Positions 25,484-34,996 of a stretch of DNA of 64,000 nucleotides are shown piece after piece. A program made the position numbers and the translations under genes. Source of the DNA: Streptosporangium subroseum (GTDB lineage Bacteria > Actinomycetota > Actinomycetes > Streptosporangiales > Streptosporangiaceae); the NCBI RefSeq assembly GCF_900188345.1, contig NZ_FZOD01000045.1:1-64000 (forward strand), in the 5' to 3' direction. The first letter of the stretch is position 1. Every line of letters begins with the position of its first letter. The notes below the pieces were generated by a model. It saw only the letters and a program-made list of their open reading frames with translations, did not search any database and was not told where the DNA came from.

Positions 25484-28400
25484 TTACGGCGCGGGGACGC
25501 CGTCGAGGATGCCCACCGCGTCGGTGCCCGGGGTGACGACGAGCTTGCGGGTGAGGGTGTAGGAGCCACCCGCCGGCACGTCGACGTTGAACCGGCTCAT
25601 CACCCAGTTGCCCGCGGCGTAGACGTCGAAGGCGCCGGCCGGCGTGCCGTAGACGAGACCGAAGACCTGCGGGTCGGTCCCGGTCATGCCGATGTACGGC
25701 TTGGTCGGGGTGTAGACCGTCGTCGCACCCGGCGCCACGACGCCGGCGCCCGGGATGACACTGGCCTGGCCGGCCGCGTCGTGGTCCATCGCGTCACCGG
25801 TCCACACGCTGAGCGGAGCCGAGCCGGAGTTGCTCAGCTCCGTCGAGACCGTGGCGAAGTCGTCGCCCGGCTTCAACGTGTACGTCGTCGCCGCCGTCAG
25901 ACCCGTGAAGCCCTTGACCGGCCCGGCTACCCGGACGACGGCCTTGTCGCCGGTCGCCTGGACGATCTGGACGTCGGTCGCCGCCACCGAGCGGATGTCC
26001 CACGCGCTGGTGCCGGTCGGCTGGGTCGCCGAGACGTAGGGCAGGTTGATCCAGTCGAACTGGTCGGCCATGCCGCGGACGGCGATGTCGACCGGCTTGC
26101 CGCGGGTGCTACCGGAGAGCTGCGAGTCGTTGTAGGCGTCGGCGATCGCCATCGAGAGCTTGTTGTTCTCGAGCATGACGTCGCCGTAGCCCGCCTCGAC
26201 CAGACCCGAGCCGATCTGCTTGCCGTAGCCCGCCTCGACCGTGACCGGGCTCAGTGCGACGTCGGCGACGCCGCTGCCCGCCGCCGGCACGGTGACCGTG
26301 CCGGTGGCCGTCTGGTAGCCCAGCTTGGACACCCGGACGTCGTACTGACCGGCCGGGGCCTTGACGAGGTACTTGCCCTGGGCGTCGGTGCTCGCGGTCG
26401 CGACCGCCTTGCCGGCCTGCTCGAGGGCGACCCGGGCGCCGGAGACGGCGGCGCCGCCCGCGGTGATCGTGCCGGCCGCGCGAGCGGCGTCCGGGACGGC
26501 CGCGTCGTGCAGGTCGATCTCGTCGGCCCATTTCGCGATGTTGCCGGTGGGGTCGCCGCCGGCGGTCGCGTAGTCGGTCAGGTGGTAGAAGCTGAACTGC
26601 TTGGTGGCACCGGGCGCCATCGTGGCGTCGTAGTAGAGACCCTCGACGTAGCCGTACGCACCGACCGCGGCCGGCGTGTCCAGTGCCCACGCGAGACCGT
26701 GGGCGGCCTGGCCGTTCGTGGTGGCCGCGTCCGCGCCGACGTAGACGTAGTTCCCGGTCCAGCCCGAGGTCTTCAGACCCGGGTTGACGCCGCTGACCCC
26801 GGGGATCCGGCCGTTGTCGAGCGAGCTGTCGGGGTCGATCATGTAGTTGAAGTAGCCCTGGTAGCCCGTCGTGCCGGTGTTGGTCAGCTTGACCGTCATC
26901 TTCACGATCGGAGCGTCGGGCAGGGTCTCGTAGCGGACCTGCGCCTTGATGGCCGGGTTCGCCCGGTACTGACCGTTGCCGACCACGGCGGCGCCGTCGA
27001 CCGCGAGGTCGGGCAGGTCGAGCTGGTCGTTCGGCCGGTCCCACGAGTCGGGCGGCGTGAGGCTCGGACGCAGCAGCATCTCGCCCCAGTCGATGGTCTC
27101 GGCGCCGTTGGCGTCGTTGAGCATGATGTCCGACAGCGCGCCCTGGCCCAGACCACCGGCGAGGTTGTTACCGCCGACGCCGTTGTCGCCGGCGGCGTAC
27201 GGCGTCACGGACGCCCGGATCTTGTCGTTGGCCAGGTAGTAGTACTCCTTGCCGGTGACGACGTCCGTGCGCGTGCTGCCGTTGCCGTAGTCCGGCGCGT
27301 ACGTCGACTTGCCGGCGGTCGGGTGGACCACCTTGATCAGCTTCAGGTCGGCCGTCGCGTTGCCGGTGGTGCCGACCGTGACGCTGACCGCCGAGCGGTC
27401 GTCGGCGATCAGGCCGCGCTTGGCCGCCGTGACGGTCCAGGTCGACGCCGGCAGGCCGATCCGGTAGTGACCCTGGGCGTCGGTGCTGGTCACCACGGTG
27501 TCCTGACCGTCGGCGACGGCGGTGACCTTCGCGCCGGCGATCTCAGCGCCCGTCTCCGGGTCGCTGACCGTACCGGTCACGGTCGCCCAGCGCGGTGCGG
27601 ACTCGCCGCCGGGCACGTAGGCGTAGAGGTTGCCGTCCCAGGCGCCCGCCACGACGGTGTTGCCGCTGACGGCCGGTCCGGCGCCCACCCAGGTGCCGAT
27701 CTCGTGGCTCCACAGGATCTGGCCGGTGTCGGAGGCCAGCGCGTAGAACTTGCCGTTGTTGGCGCCGACGAAGAGCGTGTCGCCGGCCACGACCGGGCTG
27801 GACATGACGCCACCGTGGTAGATGTCGCCGGGCAGCGCCCGCTCCCAGATGACGTTGCCGGTCTTGGCGTCGAGGGCGACGACGGCACCGCTCGGGAAGC
27901 CCATGTAGACGACGCCCTGCTTGACGGCCGCGGCGCTCGGGGTCGAGCCACTCGAGACGAGCGAGGAGCGCGAACTGGTGTACGTCCACAGCGTCGCGCC
28001 GGTCTTGGCGTCACGCGCGATCATGCCGTTGTTGGCGCCGATGAAGACCTTGCCCTCGGCCGCGGTCGGCACGCCGTCCTGCCAGCTGCCGAGCGACTCG
28101 GTTCCGGTCCACTTGCGGGCGCCGGTGGCCAGGTCGTAGGCGAGCACGCGGTCGGCGGTCTCGTTGCCGACGTACACGGTGCCGTCCATGACGGCGGGCG
28201 TGCCGTCACTCATGGTCGCGCCGGACATCGGAGAGGCCCAGATCTGCTTCCCGGTGCGGGTGTCGAGCGCCTTGAGGACTCCCTGGCTGCCGATGCCGAA
28301 GCGGGTCTGGTAGGGCCAGAGCACCGTGTGGCCGGAGACGGCCGGCGAGTAGTAGCCGTAGGTGCGCTGGTTGTTCGGGGCCGGCGCCTGCTCGGGCACG

Positions 28401-30202
28401 GCCTTCCAGCGCAGCTTGCCGGTCTCCGCGTCGACGGCGTAAAGCTCCGAGCCGAGGGTCGGCGCGAAGACCAGGCCGTCACCGTAGGCGAGGCTGCCGT
28501 GGATCGACTGCGGCACCTCGGCGTTCCACAGCTCCCTGCCGTTTTTGAGCCGGACGGCGTGGATCCGGCTGTTGCCGTCGCCGTTCTCGTCGCGGGTGCC
28601 CGCGTAGACGACGCCGTCGTGGATGATCGGCGACCCGGTGAGGAAGGTGCCTTCGGTGCGGAAGCTCCAGGCGAGGCGGCGGCCCGCCTCCTGCGCCGGC
28701 GCGACACCGGAGTGGGACTGGTCGCCGTGGTGCTGGTCCCAGTCGCCACCGGCGACCGGCTTGAGCTCCGGCTCGTCGGTGAGGGTGAAGTCCGCCGACT
28801 TGGTCCAGGTCTTGCCCGCCGCGTCGACCACCTGCACGTCGATCCTGTGCGCACCGGGCTTCTGCTGGCTGTTGGGCAGGTTGCCCCGCCAGGTGAACTC
28901 ACCGCTGCGGTACAGCGGCCTCCAGTTCTTGTCGCCGGCGATCTGGAAGCGCGCCGAGACGACCTCGTCGCCGGTGTCGTAGGCGTTGATCTGGACGTCC
29001 GGCATCCCCGCGGCCGGCACCTTCGAGCCCGGCGCGGGGTTGACGATGGTGAGGTGCTCGTTCTCGCCGTACATCCGGAACGGGTTGTCGAAGCCCGGGC
29101 CCGCCATGTGGATGTAGCGGAAGCCGCGGGGCGCGTTGTCGATCGTGTACGAGCTCGACACGGTCTGGATGTGCTTGGCGGTCGAGGCGAACGCCGATTT
29201 GTTCTCGACGTGGTTGGAGTGCTCGTGGCCGACCAGGATCAGCTGCGCCTTGTATTTCTCGAGCACGTCACCGAAGGCGTCGTACTCCGATGGCGAGCCG
29301 AACGGGACGTTCATCGGCTGGTGGGTGAGGACGACGAGCTCGATGTCGTTTTTCGGGTCGTCGTCGAGCGGAACGCTCGCGGCGAGGTCGTCCTTGAGCC
29401 AGTCGATCTCCTCCTCGAACGGTGCAGAGCCGTTGTTCTCGAGCACCACGAAGTGCCGGTTGCCGTAGTTGAACGAGTACCACTCCGGACCGACGTTCTT
29501 GCGATAGTTGTCGATCCTGTCCGCGTACACCGACCCGCTCGCGTACTCGTGGTTGCCGACGGCCGGCCACACGCCGACGGCCGACTGCTGGGCGCCGCGA
29601 CGATACGTGTCGAACTGCCCCTGGCTGGCGTCGTTGGTGAGGTCACCGCTGACCGCGATGAAGCGCAGGTCGGTGCCGGTGGAGTTGATCTCGCGGATCT
29701 GGTCGGGCAGCTGTGCGTTGACGTGCGGGTCGGCGATGTTGGCCCAGGAGAAGGTGTCGCCGTCTGAGAGGTCGTCACGGACGAGCGCGAAGTCCGCGGT
29801 CGGCGTGGCGTCGTCGGCGAGCTGGCCAAGGTTCGCCCAGAACCTCGGCTCCTTGTACTGGTCCAGGCCGAACCGGTAGCCCCGCGGCTGGCCGGCCCAC
29901 ACGATGTCCGTCTTGCGACGGTCGGTGGAAATCGTCAGTGAGTAGGCGCCGTCGGCGGCGGTCATGGTGGCGACCTTGCCGTCGGAGACGCGCACGCCGG
30001 CCAGGCCGGCCTCGCCGGGGTTGCGCTGGCCGTCGCCGTTGGCGTCGACGTACACGACGCCGCCGACGGTGGCCTCCGGCGGGTCGATGGCGGCCGCCGC
30101 GTATGACACGAGCGGGCCCGCCACGACACTGGCGGCGAGCCCCAGCGTGGTGGCGTACAGGACGACGCGCGAGCGCGCGCGTGTCCAGGTTAACGCGGAC
30201 AT
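25484..30202 (-). CDS. Secreted multidomain metallophosphoesterase with beta-propeller (1572 aa)
   Basis: Signal peptide of about 38 residues, then an SdrD_B-like repeat (GVVYVDANGDGQRNPGE, near 48-64). A calcineurin-like phosphatase follows with DPH near 158, SGDLTND near 185, GNHEY near 216, and GHEHSN at 325-330. Next come a linker, a PQQ-type beta-propeller of repeated AVDAETGKLRWKA-like blades (about 490-830), a carboxypeptidase-regulatory-like beta-sandwich near 840, a long unassigned segment, and a second regulatory-like sandwich near 1190-1260. It is extracellular. Phosphatase activity is likely; the propeller probably binds a polymer or protein, since nothing marks it as a quinoprotein. 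ATG start. Followed 30 bases upstream by a HupE-like gene. Confidence 0.85.
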   Translation of the reverse strand: MSALTWTRARSRVVLYATTLGLAASVVAGPLVSYAAAAIDPPEATVGGVVYVDANGDGQRNPGEAGLAGVRVSDGKVATMTAADGAYSLTISTDRRKTDIVWAGQPRGYRFGLDQYKEPRFWANLGQLADDATPTADFALVRDDLSDGDTFSWANIADPHVNAQLPDQIREINSTGTDLRFIAVSGDLTNDASQGQFDTYRRGAQQSAVGVWPAVGNHEYASGSVYADRIDNYRKNVGPEWYSFNYGNRHFVVLENNGSAPFEEEIDWLKDDLAASVPLDDDPKNDIELVVLTHQPMNVPFGSPSEYDAFGDVLEKYKAQLILVGHEHSNHVENKSAFASTAKHIQTVSSSYTIDNAPRGFRYIHMAGPGFDNPFRMYGENEHLTIVNPAPGSKVPAAGMPDVQINAYDTGDEVVSARFQIAGDKNWRPLYRSGEFTWRGNLPNSQQKPGAHRIDVQVVDAAGKTWTKSADFTLTDEPELKPVAGGDWDQHHGDQSHSGVAPAQEAGRRLAWSFRTEGTFLTGSPIIHDGVVYAGTRDENGDGNSRIHAVRLKNGRELWNAEVPQSIHGSLAYGDGLVFAPTLGSELYAVDAETGKLRWKAVPEQAPAPNNQRTYGYYSPAVSGHTVLWPYQTRFGIGSQGVLKALDTRTGKQIWASPMSGATMSDGTPAVMDGTVYVGNETADRVLAYDLATGARKWTGTESLGSWQDGVPTAAEGKVFIGANNGMIARDAKTGATLWTYTSSRSSLVSSGSTPSAAAVKQGVVYMGFPSGAVVALDAKTGNVIWERALPGDIYHGGVMSSPVVAGDTLFVGANNGKFYALASDTGQILWSHEIGTWVGAGPAVSGNTVVAGAWDGNLYAYVPGGESAPRWATVTGTVSDPETGAEIAGAKVTAVADGQDTVVTSTDAQGHYRIGLPASTWTVTAAKRGLIADDRSAVSVTVGTTGNATADLKLIKVVHPTAGKSTYAPDYGNGSTRTDVVTGKEYYYLANDKIRASVTPYAAGDNGVGGNNLAGGLGQGALSDIMLNDANGAETIDWGEMLLRPSLTPPDSWDRPNDQLDLPDLAVDGAAVVGNGQYRANPAIKAQVRYETLPDAPIVKMTVKLTNTGTTGYQGYFNYMIDPDSSLDNGRIPGVSGVNPGLKTSGWTGNYVYVGADAATTNGQAAHGLAWALDTPAAVGAYGYVEGLYYDATMAPGATKQFSFYHLTDYATAGGDPTGNIAKWADEIDLHDAAVPDAARAAGTITAGGAAVSGARVALEQAGKAVATASTDAQGKYLVKAPAGQYDVRVSKLGYQTATGTVTVPAAGSGVADVALSPVTVEAGYGKQIGSGLVEAGYGDVMLENNKLSMAIADAYNDSQLSGSTRGKPVDIAVRGMADQFDWINLPYVSATQPTGTSAWDIRSVAATDVQIVQATGDKAVVRVAGPVKGFTGLTAATTYTLKPGDDFATVSTELSNSGSAPLSVWTGDAMDHDAAGQASVIPGAGVVAPGATTVYTPTKPYIGMTGTDPQVFGLVYGTPAGAFDVYAAGNWVMSRFNVDVPAGGSYTLTRKLVVTPGTDAVGILDGVPAP

Positions 30203-30232
30203 CGGGATCCTTCGGGATGAGGGAGGGAGGTG

Positions 30233-31354
30233 TCAGGTCAGGAGCGGGGAGCGTTCCACGAACCAGACCAGACCGGCACCGGCGACGGCGACGGTCGCCG
30301 CGACGGTGCCGAGCATGAGGGCGCGAGTGGCGACCGGCGTGGTCGCGGCCCTGCGCAGGAACAGCAGCGCCGGGAAGGTGAGCGCGATGATCGTCAACTG
30401 GACGAGTTCGATGCCGACGTTGAAGGAGAGCAGGTTGGCCAGCGTCGAGGCCGACAGCGGCCCGTCGACGCTGAGCGTGCCCGCGAAGCCGAGCCCGTGC
30501 AGCAGCCCGAAGCCGAAGACCACGGGCAGCCGGTGGCTCGTCCTCGGCGAGAGCAGGTTGTCGAGCGCGACGAACGCGATCGACAGCGCGATGAGCGGCT
30601 CGACGATCCACCCGGGCACGCTGACCCAGCCGATCGCGGCCAGCACCAGGGTCACCGAGTGCGCGACCGTGAAGGCCGTGGCGACCTCGACGACGTCGCG
30701 CAGCCGCTTCGCTCCCAGCAGGAGCGCCAGCAGGAACAGCACGTGGTCGAGCCCGAAGAGCAGGTGCTCCGCCCCGAGCCGGACGAACCGCGGGATCTCG
30801 CTGAGCAGGTCGGTGCGCCCCACCGTGACGCTGGTGCGGGCGGTGTCGAGCAACGTCGAACCGCGGCGGCCATCGATGTCGTAGACCACCATCGTGGTGG
30901 TCTCGTCGACCACGCCGTCGGAGGCGCGGAAGATGTCGCTGCGGACGGTGAGCGCGCCGGACGCCGGGCAGTCGTAGGCGAGCGCGACCTGCACCGCGCC
31001 GGAGTCGGCGAGCTCGACGCGGGCGTCGTCCTCAGCGGTGCAGCCGATCAAGCCGCGGCTCAGCCGCAGCCGCCCGCCGACGTACGCCGCCACGTCGCTC
31101 ACGTGCGCGTCCAGCGAACGGCGCCGCACCTCGGTCGGAACCTCGGCGTCCGCGCCGACCGCGTCCGGGCTCAGGACCCCGTCGAGACTCAGCAGCCGGG
31201 CAAGGACGTCGTACTCCACGTCGACGACGGCGGCGACGCCGTCGTCCTGGCTACGCAGGTCGACCGCTACCGAGGTCGCGCGGACGTGCGCCTGCGCCGG
31301 AGCGGCGACGAGGAGCACGACAACAAGGGCGGCGAGGAAGGCCAATAGACGCAC
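30233..31354 (-). CDS. HupE/UreJ-family membrane protein (373 aa)
   Basis: Signal peptide ending in APAQAHV, an extracytoplasmic domain of about 150 residues, then the HupE/UreJ_2 membrane domain with GAEHLLFGLDHVLFLLALLLG, FTVAHSVTLVLA and FGLLHGLGFAG; the His-rich membrane motifs are intact. The family is tied to nickel or other metal uptake but is often found with secreted phosphatases. The GTG at 31354 follows GGAAG and starts right at the signal peptide. It probably forms an operon with the secreted metallophosphoesterase, whose metal site it might serve. Confidence 0.85.
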   Translation of the reverse strand: MRLLAFLAALVVVLLVAAPAQAHVRATSVAVDLRSQDDGVAAVVDVEYDVLARLLSLDGVLSPDAVGADAEVPTEVRRRSLDAHVSDVAAYVGGRLRLSRGLIGCTAEDDARVELADSGAVQVALAYDCPASGALTVRSDIFRASDGVVDETTTMVVYDIDGRRGSTLLDTARTSVTVGRTDLLSEIPRFVRLGAEHLLFGLDHVLFLLALLLGAKRLRDVVEVATAFTVAHSVTLVLAAIGWVSVPGWIVEPLIALSIAFVALDNLLSPRTSHRLPVVFGFGLLHGLGFAGTLSVDGPLSASTLANLLSFNVGIELVQLTIIALTFPALLFLRRAATTPVATRALMLGTVAATVAVAGAGLVWFVERSPLLT

Positions 31355-31376
31355 AGGAAAGCACTTCCATCGTGGG

Positions 31377-31397
31377 GGGTAATGGCTGTCGTTACCC
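31377..31397. promoter_or_regulatory. Inverted repeat GGGTAA-N9-TTACCC upstream of the HupE-like gene
   Basis: A 6-bp inverted repeat with a 9-base spacer, about 25 bases upstream of the GTG start, so it probably overlaps the promoter. Candidate operator for the HupE/phosphoesterase operon. Confidence 0.4.
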
Positions 31398-31520
31398 AAC
31401 CCTGCAGCGCTCGCTCCACACCCGGCAACTCGAGACGACCCAATTCACCGACTCTTCCGCTGCCGGTCACCCACTGTCCGAACCCGGGTTTCTGAGCGCC
31501 GAAAGCCGGGTTTTTGGCCC

Positions 31521-31603
31521 CTCCGCCCAGACGTCCCGGCCATTGCTCCACAGCTCTGAGCTGTAGTGGACAAACCGGTTGAACAGCCCGTCGTTCTGAT
31601 ACC
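31521..31603 (-). pseudogene. Relic of the C-terminus of an HTH-DUF5919 regulator
   Basis: Nucleotide match to the 3' end of the intact regulator gene at 53.0-53.8 kb (the CTCCGCCCAGACGTCCCGGC region and following about 60 bases), with substitutions and a stop. One of several such relics in the accretion region. Confidence 0.65.
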
Positions 31604-31621
31604 AGGCGGGTCGTCTCGGGG

Positions 31622-33373
31622 TCACTGACGGGAGAGAGCGCGAGTGATGCCGGTGGCGATGGTGGTGGCCAGCACCCAGCCCGCGATGACAAGACCGTAG
31701 GCGACCCACTGGCCGCCGCCGGTGGGTTGGTATGCCTTCTCCTGCCCAAAGTCGATCAGTGGGAACAGCAGATCCAGAGCGTAGACAAAGGCGTTGAAAG
31801 TGGGGCCCTTGCCAAGTTCGGCACGGGGCGGATTGTTCAGGGTGAAAACGACGGCACCGGTGATGAGCAGGATCAGGAACCACAGGCCGGCGCGAATGGG
31901 ACGGTAGCCGTACCCGACGGTGATGTCCTGTAGCCATCCCCAGGCGCGGGCGTGCCACGGGAGCTTGGTACGCTGCCGCCGCTGCTTGACCAGTAGGACG
32001 GTGCGGGCATCGACGTCGTGCCCCAGTCTCCGATAGACGGCGGCGAGTTGTTCGTACGGCTGCGGCACGTATCCGTCGAGGTCGTCCTTCAGCCAGGTCA
32101 AGCGTTGGGTGACGGACAGCATCGGATCCAGCGCGTCGTAGACAAGACCGTTCTGACAGCGCGGCGACCAGGTGCCGGGGGCGTCATAGAGGACGCCGAT
32201 CCGGGCGTGCCGCAGATCGACGTCGCCTTCGGGCGTCTGCTTCGGGCGCAGGTACAGCTCGCGGGCCTCCAGTTGCCGGGCGGCCAATGCCTGACCGCCC
32301 GGTGCGGACAGGGTCGCGTCGGTGAGGTCCAGCGATCCCGCGATGCGGGCCTGGGAGAGGTTCACCCGCCCCTCGGAGGTGAGCCCGCGTGCGTCGATAC
32401 TTCCCTCGACCTGTAGCTCCGCGGCCTGGAGCGCGTGACCGTCGGGATGGGTCAGGTGGGCACCTTTCAGGCTGAGCTCCCGGTCGATCCGCGAGTCGGC
32501 CAGCCGTACTGTGCCGGTCGCGGTGAACCCGTCACCCAGGTACAGGCCACCCTCGGCGGTGATCCGGGAACCGCGAAAAGCCATCTGGCCCGGATGGTCG
32601 ATCGTGGTTCCGGTGAAGCTGAACGGTCCGGTCACCCGGGCGTTGCGCAAGCTCACCATCCCGGTGACGGCCATCCCCCGGCAGAGGACGCTCCCGTCGG
32701 CGACCAGCCCGTCCAGGTCGAGCGGCAACCCCCTTGTATCGGTGAGGCGGGCCCCGTCCAGGACCATCGCGCCGATCACCCGAGCGCTGGACAGTCGAAC
32801 CTGGCCTGTGGCGTGGAGACCTTTCGCGGACAGGCCTCGGCCGGTCTGGATCCGATCACAGTCGATCGCCATGCCAAGTGTGAAGATCCGCGCACGGTTC
32901 ATCGTGAGGCTTCCCGCAAGCTGGGCTCCGCGCAGTTCCAGCAGGCCGGTGGCCACGCAACCGTCCAGTCGCAGGTGCCCGTCCATGTGCACGTTGGAGG
33001 CCGACAGACCCGGCAGGTGAGAGCCCTTGAAGCTCATCTGCTGGCATCGCGCCCAGTACAGACCTGGCGCCTGCTCAAAGAAGCAGGAGAGGAACCGCGC
33101 CGAGTGGCAGATGGTGGAATAGGCCAGATTCATCCGTTCGGTGATTCGGGCACCCTTGATCCTGATAGCTGGGATCCGGTGCGATCGTGGCACTTCCTCG
33201 CTCATCAACAGCGCGGCGATCACCCGAGCGCGAACCGTCCGCTCCATCCCCCAGACCGCACCCACCGCCGGGTCGTCCTCATCCGGCTTCCCCGTTGTGA
33301 AATCGACCTCTTCCCCGTGCGGGAATGCCTCCCATACTCGGCGCTCAGCGTCGGACAAGTCCTCAACACGCAC
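31622..33373 (-). CDS. Beta-helix repeat protein with C-terminal membrane segments (583 aa)
   Basis: The first 430 residues consist of repeated strands of about 20 residues (patterns such as LRLDGCVATGLLELRGAQLAG) that predict a right-handed beta-helix, as in pentapeptide or bactofilin-like proteins. Two membrane segments follow (GLWFLILLITGAVVF and WVAYGLVIAGWVLATTIATG) with an intervening LDLLFPLIDFGQE loop resembling an ion-channel pore helix. Actinomycete homologues are often labelled membrane-associated oxidoreductase without evidence. The GTG at 33373 follows GAGGGGA; the open frame above it runs through a regulator relic and is discarded. Confidence 0.75.
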   Translation of the reverse strand: MRVEDLSDAERRVWEAFPHGEEVDFTTGKPDEDDPAVGAVWGMERTVRARVIAALLMSEEVPRSHRIPAIRIKGARITERMNLAYSTICHSARFLSCFFEQAPGLYWARCQQMSFKGSHLPGLSASNVHMDGHLRLDGCVATGLLELRGAQLAGSLTMNRARIFTLGMAIDCDRIQTGRGLSAKGLHATGQVRLSSARVIGAMVLDGARLTDTRGLPLDLDGLVADGSVLCRGMAVTGMVSLRNARVTGPFSFTGTTIDHPGQMAFRGSRITAEGGLYLGDGFTATGTVRLADSRIDRELSLKGAHLTHPDGHALQAAELQVEGSIDARGLTSEGRVNLSQARIAGSLDLTDATLSAPGGQALAARQLEARELYLRPKQTPEGDVDLRHARIGVLYDAPGTWSPRCQNGLVYDALDPMLSVTQRLTWLKDDLDGYVPQPYEQLAAVYRRLGHDVDARTVLLVKQRRQRTKLPWHARAWGWLQDITVGYGYRPIRAGLWFLILLITGAVVFTLNNPPRAELGKGPTFNAFVYALDLLFPLIDFGQEKAYQPTGGGQWVAYGLVIAGWVLATTIATGITRALSRQ

Positions 33374-33472
33374 GTTGTTCCCCTCGTACGAACCTGCTCT
33401 CCCTTTGATCGCTTGCTTCGCATAGAGGGTTACCGAGCTGGAGAATTCGTGTTCTCCGTGCGCTCTCTTCAC

Positions 33473-33669
33473 TCCTCCACCCAGACGTCCCGGCCGTTGA
33501 TCCACAGCTCGGAGGCGTGGTAGCCGAACCGGTCGAACAGCCCGTCGTCCTGGTAGCGGCGCAGGTGCGTCATGGCCGACGGGCTTGGTCAGATGCGGGG
33601 TCACGAGCATCTCGGAGTCGGAGCGGAAGACGGTCAGGGCTTCCCGATCCGGCCCGGTCTTCACGGTGT
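33473..33669 (-). pseudogene. Relic of an HTH-DUF5919 regulator gene (3' part)
   Basis: Closely similar to two separate blocks of the intact gene at 53.0-53.8 kb: the last 100 bases, a piece encoding the SEMLVTPHL region, and the block encoding NTVKTGPDREVLTV. The segment between them, coding the phospholipase-D-like core, has been lost by an internal deletion. Confidence 0.75.
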
Positions 33670-33871
33670 GTCGCGTCCCGGGACACGCTTGGCCCTTCAG
33701 CCCTAGGACACGCTTGACAGCGCACAGTGTGGATTCGGGCTTGCTGGACGGACTCAATGTCTGTAGCTCACGCGATGCGACGGACGGCGGAGGCGAGTGC
33801 GTCCTGTCAGTAGCTGAACGTCGTCGCTCCATCTCCGATCCAGCGCCACATGGGCACCGTTCCGCCCATTT

Positions 33872-33922
33872 GCTGGTGGGCACTACTGGGTTCGAACCAG
33901 TGACATCTCGCTTGTAAGGCGA
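33872..33922. repeat. Attachment-site copy A (3' half of tRNA-Val)
   Basis: 51 bases identical to the 3' half of tRNA-Val(TAC) at 61812-61862, ending in the 3' stem of the anticodon. The 5' half of the tRNA is absent. It is preceded by a small hairpin (33850-33869) and followed by about 115 bases of element arm that ends in GTTGTCACCCAGTTGGTCACTC, shared with copies B and C. Confidence 0.9.
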
Positions 33923-34126
33923 TCCGAGCAGGGGCACGACCAGGGTCGATACTGGCGCTGACCTGGGCGTACGGTCCACGCCCGTCCACCGGTGTCCGGC
34001 CCCGTCCCACCTCGTTGTCACCCAGTTGGTCACTCAAGTACGAAACGCTGCCAGACGCGCGGCAGCAACGCGAAAGCCCTCAAGGAGAGAAGAACGCGGG
34101 AACCACAGCATCCGTCATGAACACGA

Positions 34127-34465
34127 TCACCCAGTACGGCGACCGCGAGGCGTATCGAGCACCATGGCCGAGTCGCCGAAATCTGCCACGATCTTGAGCT
34201 GACCTCCGAGCGCCGTTACATAAGCGGCCAGGGTGGCCACTTCGCTGATCGCTCCACTCTCTATCTGTGAGACGCGGGCCTGTGACACGCCCATCGCCTG
34301 AGCGACATCCTCCTGCCGCAGGCCAAGCTTGCGCCTGGCTTCAGCGAGTTGGTAAGCGCGCTGGCGAGCTACGAGCCCATCGCGGAGTTGGGCAACCTCC
34401 TCCTCATCGCTGGGCTGGACAAGCTCAGCACGCAGCTCCTCCCATGTCACCGCCTGATCGCTCAT
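34127..34465 (-). CDS. XRE-family antitoxin, HigA-like (112 aa)
   Basis: Helix-turn-helix LRQEDVAQAMGVSQARVSQIES in the middle, with the typical short C-terminal tail (LAAYVTALGGQLKIVADFGD). The ATG overlaps the stop of the upstream toxin-like gene, giving the toxin-first order of higBA operons. A decayed homologue lies in the same place after attachment copy B. Confidence 0.85.
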   Translation of the reverse strand: MSDQAVTWEELRAELVQPSDEEEVAQLRDGLVARQRAYQLAEARRKLGLRQEDVAQAMGVSQARVSQIESGAISEVATLAAYVTALGGQLKIVADFGDSAMVLDTPRGRRTG

Positions 34466-34746
34466 TGTTCCCTCTCCTTGAGGTACCGGGCAAAACGCAC
34501 CTCTGCTGCCTTGATCGCCACGTCATACCAACCGCTCCAGTCACCCGACTTGTCTCCGGCGACCAGGAACACAGCTTGACGCCAAGGGTCGAAAACGAAG
34601 AGCAGCCGCACTTCGCTCCGCCCGCTGGATCCAGGCCTCAGCTCCTTGAGGTTACGGATAGTGGACCCTTGAAGCGTGTCCACCAAGGGCCGTCCCAAAC
34701 CGGGACCTTCCTCGGCGACCCGGTCCAAGGCCGCAGCGATCAGCAA
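34462..34746 (-). CDS. RelE/HigB-type toxin, N-terminally shortened (about 94 aa)
   Basis: Matches the phage-derived Gp49-like toxin family (GRPLVDTLQGSTIRNLKELRPGS, then RLLFVFDP and AVFLVAGDK). Compared with the related toxin at 51.2 kb it lacks about 25 N-terminal residues. The DNA upstream switches to a PIN-domain (VapC) fragment, and only a TTG can start it. It may be inactive. Confidence 0.65.
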   Translation of the reverse strand: MLIAAALDRVAEEGPGLGRPLVDTLQGSTIRNLKELRPGSSGRSEVRLLFVFDPWRQAVFLVAGDKSGDWSGWYDVAIKAAEVRFARYLKEREQ

Positions 34747-34882
34747 GAGTGTCTGCCGAGTCGACGAGCCCCAGCGGCAGATCGAGGTAGGTCTCGACGA
34801 GCTGCGCCATGCGCGGCAAGTCCTCGTCCTCCAACTCGGCCCCGTGAAAGCCGTTATCGCCGAAGGACTTGAGGAACGTCAC
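34747..34882 (-). pseudogene. VapC-type PIN-domain fragment fused upstream of the toxin
   Basis: A leftward frame encodes ELEDEDLPRMAQLVETYLDLPLGLVD, the C-terminal signature of VapC PIN toxins, then runs into the HigB-like gene in another frame. No VapC N-terminus or VapB is present. It is a recombination scar between two toxin-antitoxin systems. Confidence 0.6.
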
Positions 34883-34996
34883 CTCAGCCTGTGGACGTTG
34901 GTGCGGCTCATGAGAGCCTGCTTCGCGAAGTTGCAGGCTCGGTCGCCTTCGGGCTACTTGCAGGCAGCAGAGCCCAGTTCGAGCCCTGCCCCCGAC

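Noticed and set aside
25358..29767. 1469-codon open frame on the + strand
   Set aside because: Antisense shadow of the secreted phosphoesterase gene, begun within the tRNA fragment. Val/Arg/Asp repeats are typical of high-GC shadows.
33846..33917. Short open frames ending in TGFEPVTSRL-like sequence at the attachment copies
   Set aside because: These are translations of the tRNA T arm read backwards, a common annotation artefact, not proteins.
31622..34033. 803-codon leftward frame as one protein
   Set aside because: The first 220 codons run through an attachment copy and a regulator relic. The real beta-helix gene begins at the GTG at 33373.
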